Shown one piece after another: positions 38,448 through 48,196 of a stretch of 64,000 nt of DNA. The stretch spans positions 248,001 through 312,000 of the forward strand of contig JAHLTZ010000026.1 of the NCBI GenBank assembly GCA_025786725.1, written 5' to 3'. The DNA is from Syncephalis fuscata (taxonomy: Eukaryota > Zoopagomycota > Zoopagomycetes > Zoopagales > Piptocephalidaceae). Below the pieces are notes generated by a model. The model made no database searches and was not told where the DNA came from. It worked only from the letters and a program-made list of their open reading frames with translations. Each line of letters starts with the position of its first letter. The first letter of the stretch is position 1. Both the position numbers and the translations under genes were made by a program.

Positions 38448-41435
38448 ATCAAAGTTGCCTATTCGCTGTTTGGCTTACTAGTAATTCGAGTATAAATATA
38501 AAAATAGGCTCAGTGGATTGGCCGTGAATAAAGAGAAGAACGTCACAGTGTTTTTAGAATTGACTAGAGTAAATGAGCAAGTATGGCTACAATTACGCAA
38601 GCTGCAACACGGGGGGCGTGCACCTGCAGCAGCAATGGCCTGCTCCGAAGTAGATAAAGTTGTTTTCAGTTCGGTGCCTATTTGTTGTGCAAACGCCAAA
38701 GGTGAACTGGACGGCACGAACACGCAGTCTGTAGTATATGCAAGGCCGTCTGGTAGATAAATGGATAGAGGGATAAGCGGGACCAGCGCAGAGTGGATAT
38801 GTGCGTGTTCAGCAAGTGGTAAGACGGGCGTTGCGTACAACCTACCCTGCTCACACTCCCGTAGAATTCAAATAGAGAGATGACGTTTGAAAAGAGTCGA
38901 AAGTGATGAAGAAAGAGGGGATGACAACGAATAGATTGGACTGTGAGTGAAGCGGTGAAAGATGGAGAAAAGTGGAGAGCGAATAAACCGGCCTTACAAC
39001 GTAACCGATCGCCGACATGATTTTACCTCAATGTAATTGTGTGTGTGTGTGAATGAATTTGAGTGGATGAGAATTACAAGTTAGTATGCAAAAGAGTAAA
39101 GATCTTTTTTTTCTCGTCATCTCAAAACTGACCCATTAAAATAACATTTATTTTAATTAATGAATATATCTGATTTATATAAGCAAATCATCGTGTAAAT
39201 ACTGTGTATACTGTTGTATTTATGTACTATAATGTAGATTATTAGTGAAGCAACAACACTGTAAAGTTATATGTGCCATATATTATTATTGCGGGAAATG
39301 GTTTTTTTTATAAGTCTCAGCTATATTACTAAGCTTTTATAACAGCAACACAGCTTTTTTTAGTATAAAGCGTTATGCAAAACTAAGTTAAATGGATTAA
39401 AAACGGAACTATGTTTTATTACTACAGTTTTGCATAGTTGAATAGGAACGACTAAGTGCAAACTTGTTGATATTATAATGATACCATCAATCAAATGGTG
39501 AATAAACCAGAGCATTGGCTGAAACTTGATGTATAAATGGGCTAAACGGCAATTGTCGAATGATTTTGCTCTTGCCGAATATATATCTAAAGCTTGTTGG
39601 ACTAACAGTTCAATTAAATCACCAATATTAATATCTTGAGTGTACCAGCTATGCTATAGTTATAAATAGATACAACACACCCATATAATTAGCGTATAAG
39701 TCGACACTATGCAATTTACTTACAGTCTATTAATACATATTAATAAACGCACAAAATAAGTGATACGCTTATTATACAATTTAATTGATATACAGTGCTA
39801 CTTGCTAGTTATCAATACGAGTTATTACATGTACATATACAGCGGATGTCATAAAATCACCTACGATCTAGTAATATTAATTTAATAATACAAACAGTAT
39901 CCAGTTAGTTAAGTATCTAATTATTGTAGTTGCAACATACCACGACGGGTTAGAGTTGAACGGCCAGCATCCACCACAATTGTAGTGACCACAAGAGCTA
40001 TGACAATGTTGCAAACGACGACAATGGAAAGTTTTATGATGCTATTGATTTATTGTGCCAAACAAGTAAAATAGACACTAAAGTGTAGTGGTATAAAGTA
40101 GATGGTAGTGAGTGTTCGGTAGAAACTGGAGTGTAATGATAATACAGCTAACTAGATGTGTAATTTTGTGGGCTATTTAAGTCTATGGTTATGCTGAAAC
40201 ATCAACATGCTGTATTTCATGGACTATACTATTGATGTACAGGGTGAACCAATAACAGCACAGCTACATGATGGCTTGAAGCACGATTATACCGGTATAT
40301 TGGTGGTATGCTAGTGTAAAGTCAGGTCCTTACTTCAGCCCGTTTGGTATTTACACAAATGATGTGGCAATATTACTATACAGTACATATGTGGTAGAGA
40401 CACATATATTTACTATGTTATTACAAAACTTGACCATGTGATGTTAACTAGATCTATTGGTTCTGGAAAACGATGAAAATGCATCCATGTGCCTTTGCTG
40501 TTGCTTTCATCAGCAGTTTTAATCTCCAGTATTTGCATGCATCCCAACAGTGCAGAACATCAATACAGTAGCAGCGTTATTGTATTAGACCTTCAATTCT
40601 TTACAGAGCCTACTGCTATGCATAAACTAGTATTCTTTAAGCCATAAAAATGTATCAATTGGTTCGCACGTGTGTTTAATTTGACATTGTAACTTGATTA
40701 CAGAAATAAGCTGTTTATTTTTAATACAATGCTATCAAATGTTATAGAGTAAATAGCCATGTCTAACGATTACAAAAGCTGGGAAGTATTTATAGCTAAT
40801 GATTATCCATTATGCTTACTGTGTGTTATTGGCACTGCATTTGTGTCTACCACCGTGTCTGGCCTGTGCCTACTTGTTTAGCTGTTGCCAAAATGTATCC
40901 TGTGTATATTATACGCAAATATAGCAATCTCAATCAATAAATCATTATCATGCTATCAATACCAGCTGTTATATTATACAGTATTTAGTAATATCAGCAC
41001 GATTATGTAGCTGATTGTCATTTGAATATGCAGTCAATTCGTTGTTTGACTTGATTTATACAAACAGCCCACTACGTTTGGCTAGTGTCATTGATTGTCT
41101 GAAATAAAGTGTCAGTTTCCACGTATATCAATTAATGATGCAGAACAATTCAGTGCCATTACATCGTTGTTTATTACATGATAATTAACAGCGTCATCTC
41201 TTAATCTTAATGACAGCTAGTATTTATTATGATTGACACCATCATGTCACTATTTAACCCACTAGTATATAATGTGCAACAAATATTGCTACCGACTAGT
41301 TAGCTCATCATCACAACAATCATTCAAGATTGATTACCTACTTTGACTCTACTCACTACATTATAGAACTGTTACATTCGCAATAGATACCGACCTACAC
41401 ATTCAATTGATATCAATCGACTATCCAATTACAAG
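38448..41435. other. 3 kb gene-poor region
   Basis: No convincing gene was seen. A short minus-strand stretch at 39930-40050 has a signal-peptide-like frame and may be a decayed secreted-protein gene. A TATATAAT box at 41266-41273 lies 163 bp before the next start codon. A (GT)n run lies near 39041-39052. Confidence 0.5.
41266..41273 (+). promoter_or_regulatory. TATA-like box of the secreted-protein gene
   Basis: TATATAAT lies 163 bp upstream of the ATG at 41436, in a plausible position given a leader of about 130 nt. TATA-type promoters suit strongly regulated secreted-protein genes; this is inference. Confidence 0.4.
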
Positions 41436-41852
41436 ATGCTTACTTTTCGTTCGGCCATTTCAACTGCTGCCGTTGTCGCTATTATTATGCTGCTTCATGA
41501 ACATGTGGATGCCCAACCAATGGCTTCGGTTGAGCGTAGATCATTCGGCATCGGTGGCTATCCCGGCTCGTATGCGCCATGGAGTCCATATTGCTACAAT
41601 GGCTGCTACGGTGGCTATGGCAACTATGGCTATGGCAATTGCGGCTACTCCCCATGGTTTGCATCAAACAACAACAACTTCAATGCAAATAACAATGCAC
41701 TTAACGCGAATGCAGTTACCAGCGCGTTCAATAGTCATCAAAATGAGGCCGATCACATTGCCAACTCGGATGTGAATGCCTACACCACCGCAAATAACAT
41801 TTACACTGACAGCAACTATGTTAATAGCGCTAATCATAACATTGTCGGATAA
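41436..41852 (+). CDS. Small secreted Gly/Tyr- and Asn-rich protein
   Basis: Intronless, 138 residues. The N-terminus is a clear signal peptide (MLTFRSAISTAAVVAIIMLL, cleavage likely after HVDA). A dibasic ERRS at about residues 33-36 could be a Kex2-like processing site. The mature part has a Gly/Tyr/Cys segment (YCYNGCYGGYGNYGYGNCGY) and then a tail rich in Asn/Ala/Ser with repeated N-x-N-A patterns. I know no function. The layout (signal peptide, short Gly/Cys patch, Asn-rich polar tail) resembles anonymous secreted proteins of early-diverging fungi and could be a wall or matrix component. Codon use is more GC-rich than the surrounding DNA, supporting real coding. Confidence 0.75.
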   Translation: MLTFRSAISTAAVVAIIMLLHEHVDAQPMASVERRSFGIGGYPGSYAPWSPYCYNGCYGGYGNYGYGNCGYSPWFASNNNNFNANNNALNANAVTSAFNSHQNEADHIANSDVNAYTTANNIYTDSNYVNSANHNIVG

Positions 41853-42342
41853 CAAATGTAAACATGCGGCAATAATGCCAAATACCGTGTTTTTAACACG
41901 TCCTGAATAAACACGTATTTGAACTATTACAAACAATTACTTTGTAAAATGGCTATTATTTGTAAAATATTATTTTATTAGCTAGTACTGCATAATTGTA
42001 TTTAAATGAATATGCACAATCATTGTAGTGTTGTTATATATAATAAAATAATTACTATAACTTTTAAAGCTTTGTGTGTATAGTGTCGTTCTTGTAACAT
42101 AGGTAATGGAGGCATATCCATCCATGCACACTTTTTCATTTTAAATAAGTTATGACTTGGATTGCTTATACAATATTAAATAATCTTTGCTAGTGTTTAC
42201 TATGTTATAATGCACTTTCATATATAAATAATAAAGACTGTTTGACATTGTTTACGCTTATAAACAGTTGATATTGCTGTATTGATATTTTAATTTAGCA
42301 CTAGCAAATTCATAATAATATATTATAATTACAATTGATTAT
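41853..42342. other. Convergent intergenic spacer
   Basis: AT-rich DNA between two convergent genes, with AATAAA-like words shortly after the secreted-protein stop (41904 region). Nothing else was recognised. Confidence 0.4.
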
Positions 42343-42767
42343 TTAAAGACGCGATATAAGAATTAACATAGCAGTATAAGTCGATAGAACGATTATCATG
42401 GTGGCCACGACGTAGCGACCACTTGTACGAAATGGCATCCATACATCACGATGATCATAAAGTAGTTTGTGTCGTCGTATCAGTCCTATTACTAGCATGG
42501 CCAGTCCAAGTACAACAAAAACAATGCCCATGGCAAAAAACTCGTTGGCAAACAGACGCAACACAACAACACCGCTGCCGAGTGCATTCAACGCGGTTCG
42601 TGTGTAAGCACCTTCAAATGTACGCTCAAGTGCTGGCTAGTGTAAGTTTAACGTTTGATAGTAGCGCAGAGCGGTAACCTACCACGAATCTCTAGTAAAT
42701 CATCCGAGTTTAATTCTCGCGGCGTAGTTACGCCCGACGTTTGAGAAGATCTACCAATGAAATGCAT
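42343..42767 (-). CDS. DUF202-domain membrane protein
   Basis: Two exons (42767 to about 42681, then about 42637-42343) encode about 126 residues. The sequence TPRELNSDDLLEIR joins RALERTFEGAYTRTALNALG, then hydrophobic segments (FFAMGIVFVVLGLAMLVIGL and YVVATMIIVLSTYTAMLILI) flank a short RRHKLLYDHRD loop. The LERTxxAxxRTxL block followed by transmembrane helices defines DUF202 (YidH-like) proteins, related to the membrane domain of VTC polyphosphate polymerase subunits. The specific role is unknown. It is divergent from the CENP-O gene with only 96 bp between start codons, so both may share a promoter. Confidence 0.82.
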
Positions 42768-42863
42768 ACTTGACAAAATATTCAACTGTAAAATGGTGTA
42801 GTGTAAAAGAAGGAAATAATTATTTACGTAGATGCTCGTTGCCTTTTATTTATTCTTTTTACT

Positions 42864-44234
42864 ATGCAGGACCCACCTAAGGATATTTTAGCGGTACTGG
42901 ATGAAGCGTGCAAAATTGCTTCTGTGTAAGTAAATAGAAACGCTGTAGCAGTAGAATAACAATCACTGCAGGTTACTAAATGGACAGAAACAAACCTGGA
43001 CAGAAAGACAAAATGTTGAAAAGCTGGAACAGGAATGTAAGTAAAAACGTTAAACAGCTGCTAAACCAACCAACTAATATGTTTAAAGTACATGAAGCAA
43101 TATGTAAGCGCAATCAATTAGCAGAAGACTTAAAGTTTGAAAAGAAAATGAAGCGGATAAATGGTGTGTTTGCCATGATATAAATAACATCAAAGCTTAC
43201 TGGCGATATTTAATTATATTCTGAATAGAAAAGAAGACATCAAAGAACAAAGATTTCATACGGGCGAATAGTTTACAACAAAGGGTAAATATAAATAGCT
43301 ATATTATAAATAAATACCTATAATTCTATACAATCTATTAATTAGGTTATTGATCAAATATCTGAAGAAAGCCGAATACGAAATGCAGCCGAAATCTCCT
43401 CGGCATTCCGTATGACAGGCCGTTCTCTATTTCATTTTAGTGAAAATGAGATTGGTATACGGCTTGAAACATTTTATAAAGGTAAATATTACCACTATTT
43501 TCACTACTGTTGCTACAATATTATTATTATTAATAATAATAACAATATGATATAGGTTCATTTTATGAAACTTATTATATTAGATTTCGACTAAAACTAG
43601 ATAGTAATATCAGTGTTCATAACGATGATTTAAATTCATCATTTATAGTTATGCATACTTTACCTGCCTTTATTCCAGTAGATAATATTGGACGTTGTTA
43701 TTTGACGCAAGATGTTTTAGTAAGTAGCAAACTAAATATTTTATAGGCTATTTATTAGTACACTATCTGTTCTATTTAGGATAAAGATGAGCTTGACCTG
43801 TTTTTACGCGAGATAGATTTATATCTCTCATCGTATGTTTTTCGTCGAGAGCAAGTGAAAGAGCTGTATAAGCAATCATACTGTTGCGATATTAAGGTGG
43901 ACCTTGAGCTTTGTGACTCGGTTCAATTTACTATACGATACAGTGAAAGGTAGATTATTTAATGATAGTATAACTACTAAAATCATTGCAATATTCTAAC
44001 GCCTATTAATGATAGAGAGATTTATGTCAAGCTGACCTACGACAATTTAAAGATATTTTATCCAAGTAAATTGGATGCACGCGAGAAAAGTAAATAGAAA
44101 TTACATATGTTTATTAATAGTTAGATACTGATTTTAGTATAGCACCAGAATGGGAATACAGACTGAAGCAGTTTGAACATAATCTTCAACAGTATTCAAT
44201 GATCGATGCAATACAAAAAGAACTGTTTTGTTAA
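42864..44234 (+). CDS. MCM21: CENP-O / Mcm21 (Mal2) inner-kinetochore subunit
   Basis: About nine exons that I could join in frame from ATG 42864 (MQDPPKDILAVLDEACK) to the TAA at 44232-44234. The N-terminal third is coiled coil (TERQNVEKLEQE, NQLAEDLKFEKKMKR). The C-terminal RWD-type region has the family signature SSAFRMTGRSLF, then YYIRFRLKLD, HTLPAFIPVDNIGRCYL, LFLREIDLYLSSYVFRREQV and a final strand IYVKLTYDNLKIFYPSKL. The A-[YF]-R-[LM]-T-G-x-S motif and HxxPxFIPL strand mark CENP-O/Mcm21, which pairs with CENP-P/Ctf19 in the COMA complex linking centromeric nucleosomes to microtubule binders. Divergence is high, as usual for kinetochore proteins. One intron uses a GTGTGT donor. Confidence 0.82.
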
Positions 44235-44264
44235 TATGATGGAGCTGCGAAGTAGTATATACTA

Positions 44265-46045
44265 TACATATAGTCTTTATTACCTATTGTCGCAACAATA
44301 ACCAATAGTAAATTGTACTAATTAAACAATTTGGCATCGATTGCATTAAATAGTGTGTATGTTCCAGCTAACACACTAATAATGCCGGTAAATAAAGCAA
44401 ATGTTGTAAAAATGGCTCTAGAGTCAACTGTGCTGGCTGATTGAGCTTTTGACTGATTGTCATTTGATGCAGCATCCTTGTTATTTGGTTTATCTTTCTT
44501 ATTCAATTCTACCGACAATTGTTTATGCTTGTCTGTAATTGGATAATGAGCGTGTGTCAATTCAGCGCTTTGCATTCCACCAAAGAAATCCATTACAGAT
44601 ACCTAAATATAGTATGATAAATAAAAGTAACAAATACAAAACTGATAGCTTACTTTATCCAATGATTTTGAGTACAAGTCTAATCGAACGCCATGATTAG
44701 ACCGCATTAAATCAAAATTAAATGTATCAAACTAGTTTTATTTGTTAGTATTAAACAATAATGCTTATTTATGGTGGCTACATACCAATTGTTGGAAAGT
44801 CGTACTATTATCCTTATTATTGACATTCTCCATAAATTTTAATGTATAATAGGTATATCTATCAATGACAGCCACGCCAAGGTCACCATCGGCCTGGTAT
44901 GAATAGGAGTTTTCACCACGCTCACTACTACCAGTAGCCAATACATTAGGCGAGTCGATTCGTTCGTATAGCGTATTAGCTTGACAAGTATCTATCATAA
45001 ATAGAATTTCATGGTATCTAATAGACAATAAGCGTTAATATACAATAATTGATCAGTAAATTGCTTGTTTTACCGTCGTTTCTCGTGCATCTGTGCTATT
45101 GCATCAGCAATATCCTGTCCACCAATCTCTTCTGCATCTTGAAACTTAAGAAAATCGTCGCCACCATGTCCGGCCATAAAAATAAGAATATTAGATCGAT
45201 CGTCGGTCAATAATCGCTTTGAACGAGGCACCTCTGGCGTGTGGCGACCCGTTAAAAGACGAATAAAGTTTTCAACTGTAACATCGTAGCCGCGATAGTC
45301 GACTTCGATGTTCTGTCCAACTAGTTCAAGCTGTTTGCTCGCACTATTGTACACGGTGCCTGGATAGGCGTTACGTCCGTTACAGGCAACATCGTCGGCA
45401 AGCATTAATATAATATTAGTATCAGGAATTCCAAGTCGTTTAACTGTGCGATAGATGGAAAGTGTATCGGCAATATGGCGATAGTTGAACCAGTACCGAG
45501 AAGTACACACCTAGATTGCAACTTTGTTATGACTCTTGCGAATAAACAACAGCTCTACATGCTTACTAGAACAGCCCAATTATTTGTATGACCAGTGCTG
45601 CCAAAGAATTCACGTAATCGCGGCTCAGTCGTGGCTGCATCAGGCACCACTGTTTCTACAATAGTATCGCCCTGTACTAGTCCCAACAGTAGCTGTTGGT
45701 ATAGTGCCAGCAGTGACACTAGCCACCAGTATATAGTACGCATCTCTGTACTGTATATACTACAGTAAACAATAGAATATATCAAATAGACCAACAGTAG
45801 TCACAGCAGCAACACCAACAATAACAGCAGCAATAGTGGCAAATAGTAATAAGCAAGATGAAAATAAGTAAGAGAAAGGAGAAGACCAAGAAGGAGACAA
45901 TATATTTGTGAGGTGTAAATACGAGAAAGCGTCACCACTTTATTTCTTTACTCTAGTCGAAAGATTTACGCCAACTTAGACAATTCACTGCACCTTACTG
46001 CCTTCGACTGCATTGGAATAAGTCCTAGTGTATCTGTTTGGTATG
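44265..46045 (-). repeat. Left arm of the GPI8 inverted duplication
   Basis: The reverse complement of 48194-49965. It includes the whole GPI8 gene, about 60 bp of 3' flank and 302 bp of 5' flank up to the SAP30BP start-codon triplet. The 5' distances (start codon to junction) are equal in both arms, 302 bp. Confidence 0.92.
44318..45743 (-). CDS. GPI8: GPI transamidase catalytic subunit Gpi8/PIG-K, copy A
   Basis: Five exons, start ATG 45743. A signal-peptide-like N-terminus ([20 protein letters not shown]) is followed by [29 protein letters not shown] and [20 protein letters not shown], where the catalytic His is in GHGG. The nucleophile Cys is in [14 protein letters not shown], then [14 protein letters not shown] and [12 protein letters not shown]. 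Near the C-terminus come [11 protein letters not shown] and a transmembrane helix ([18 protein letters not shown]). Gpi8 is a caspase-fold (C13) protease in the ER that cleaves the GPI signal and attaches the anchor. Residues 1 to about 225 are identical to copy B. Part of exon 3 (about 44790-44925) and intron 3 are diverged. Upstream the copy lacks the neighbouring SAP30BP coding region. Confidence 0.92.
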
Positions 46046-46106
46046 GGTTAATTAGTTTTTACACAATTTGTTTATAAATAATTTATTAAACCGCTTAAAA
46101 TGATTT

Positions 46107-46922
46107 GGTAGTCAAATGACTACAATTAATTATACTCGCGTAATTGAACTACACATCTTTCTATCGAACATGATGGTGGATGGTGAGTGACATCAAAGGT
46201 TAAAATACTCATCACCATAGATTTGATATTCAGTATGCATATATACTATATTACAAATATCATTCCCCTTCTATTCCATACTACCATATAGCACGCTATA
46301 ATATCTAGATACATTCTATTGTTTATAAGTTGCATTACACTTTACTCATTCCTTTCATTGCATTATATGCACTATAACATCAATACCGTTTTATATGCCT
46401 TCTTATTGTACATTTATCATTTTATATACTATTTCATAATCACCTATTTTTCTCTATCCAAAGCTACTTTTATTTTCGCTCTAGCTTTATTATTAATAAA
46501 TGTCGACTAATGTCGGTCATTGATCATGTATAAATGCTCATTAGCTTGAGCATTGCTAATCGCGTTCAATACTGCATATTCATTATATTTTTATATCAAT
46601 TTATTGTCTAATAAATACGCATCAACTATTGCAACTGTTTTTTTTACCTTGGTACTATCATTAATAAATCTCAACTCATTCATCTCATTCATTCGGCAGA
46701 CTATATGTAATTGAAACTTATAACAATACGATGTATTCAGTATAACATATAATGATACATAGTAGTGTGGGACAGAATGTGAATAATGTAAGTAAATGGA
46801 GGATATATGCATATTGGACAATAAAGCTACAATAATGAGTATTTGATGACTGATGTCACTCACCACCCATCATCATGTTCAATAAATTGGATGTTATTAA
46901 ATGTAGTCATTTGACCACCAAA
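46107..46922. mobile_element. MITE-like element with ~150 bp terminal inverted repeats
   Basis: The left end (46107-46260) and right end (46780-46922) are inverted copies. Both read from the outside in as ggtagtcaaatgactac / ggtggtcaaatgactac, then gaacatgatg, gtgagtgacatca, atactcat and atgcatatat. The outermost bases form a palindrome (GTAGTCA-AA-TGACTAC at 46108-46123). The interior is AT-rich with no transposase frame. Length (about 0.8 kb) and structure fit a non-autonomous DNA element, or two repeat units in inverted orientation. I cannot see a target-site duplication with confidence. Confidence 0.6.
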
Positions 46923-46964
46923 CAAAACAATAAGTGTGATGATGTGACGATTAAATAAAACTCA

Positions 46965-47060
46965 CCACTCGTCCCCATGTTCAATAGAACAAAAATGTAG
47001 TTCAACTACGCGAATGTTATCACTTGTAGCCATTTGACCTTCAAATGACACGAAAATGCT
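46965..47060 (+). repeat. Additional half-copy of the TIR repeat
   Basis: Carries actcaccactcgtccccatgttcaatagaac, agttcaactacgcgaatg and tgtagccatttgacc in the same order as the right terminal repeat at 46858-46922. Confidence 0.6.
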
Positions 47061-47350
47061 AATAAATGGTTCATAAACAAATTGTATAAAGTTTATTATC
47101 ATTTATAGCAATAAATATTCATATAATACTAAATATATTATTTTGTTTTCTGCTTATTTAACAAATTATTTACAAATCAATACAATTAATAAAAGTCAGC
47201 TATAATTAGCTTAATAGGTCAGAATAAACAGTATATTATTATGCATCCGCTGCAATTTATTCGCCGACTACGTCCCATCGTCCGCGTCGTTTAGTGCTTG
47301 TTTTCCCTACTGCTCATTTGTGTTAGATGCATTCATACTGAATAGTTAAA

Positions 47351-48196
47351 TTAAGCTTTTAGTTTACCGCTTGGTGACTCGGTAGTATTTGTAGTGGTGG
47401 CCACAGCCGGCGTAGTGCTAACAAACTGTATTTGTGAACGAGCATGATGCGCTAATGCTCGCTCTTCGGCCTTCCGTTGTTGTTCTTTGACTAAAATTAA
47501 TAATTAGGCGTGTAAACATTTTTAACTACTTGGTATATATATATATATATATGAATGTATATGCCAGTAACTAACCAATTGTTTCCGCATAGCCTGATGC
47601 CGGAAAGCCGTGAGGATCATATATTTCCTTAGGTAAATTGGAACCAAACTCATCTAATTCAAAAAACTCGACTAGCTTTGCGTAAAGCTGTGGGTTTCGA
47701 AAGGCTTGACTGCCAAGTAGACGATCATTAAAGTAAAGTTGATCGTTTTTCATTAACTCGTGCCAATTGGCAATTTTGGCCTAATTTGTTGCTATAAACA
47801 TACTTGTTTTAAACGCGTCAATCAATTTAAAAAACTTACTTGAAAATCTTCGTCACAAATAGCCGTCGTTGGTGATGCTAGACCCCACTCAGTTGTGGCA
47901 CCAGGTATAGGAGGTGGCCAGGGATAGCTTAATGATTCGGGCTGAACCGTCTCTTGTTGATCAACTTCTATAGCGACAGGCAGTTGTTCTGTATTATCAG
48001 ATTGACTATCATTTTGTGGAATATCTGCAGTATCAAGCTTAGTGCTAGCTTGTGGTGAAGCGGTTTTTGTCGCGCTAGCATCAATGTTATCCACCCGACT
48101 AGCAATTGGTTGAGGTGTTGGTTTTGGACTACTGGTCTCGCTATCACTGTCCGAACCGTAGTCTGATCCCACAAGAGAAAAGCCTATTTGACTCAT
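47351..48196 (-). CDS. SAP30BP/HCNGP-like protein
   Basis: Three exons from ATG 48196 (MSQIGFSLVGSDYGSDSDSE) to the TAA at 47351. The acidic Ser/Pro-rich N-terminus ends near YPWPPPIP. The HCNGP domain spans exon 2: WHELMKNDQLYFNDRLLGSQ, FRNPQLYAKLVEFFELDEFG, and GSNLPKEIYDPHGFP. The C-terminus is basic/helical (KEQRKAEERALAHHARS). Human SAP30BP is a nuclear protein implicated in splicing of short introns and in transcriptional repression; a splicing role would suit this intron-rich genome, but that is inference. It shares a 299 bp divergent promoter with GPI8 copy B. That promoter and the start-codon triplet, but nothing further, are duplicated beside copy A. Confidence 0.87.

Larger units (their letters stand above)
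46046..47350. other. Spacer between GPI8 copy A and the SAP30BP gene, with repeat element
   Basis: No gene was recognised. Most of it is the inverted-repeat element at 46107-46922, plus a further half-copy at about 46965-47060 and AT-rich DNA. Confidence 0.6.

Noticed and set aside
40200-40320. Short plus-strand frame MLYFMDYTIDVQGEPITAQL
   Set aside because: Only 37 codons, with no convincing splice continuation or homologue; possibly a degraded exon but unsupported.
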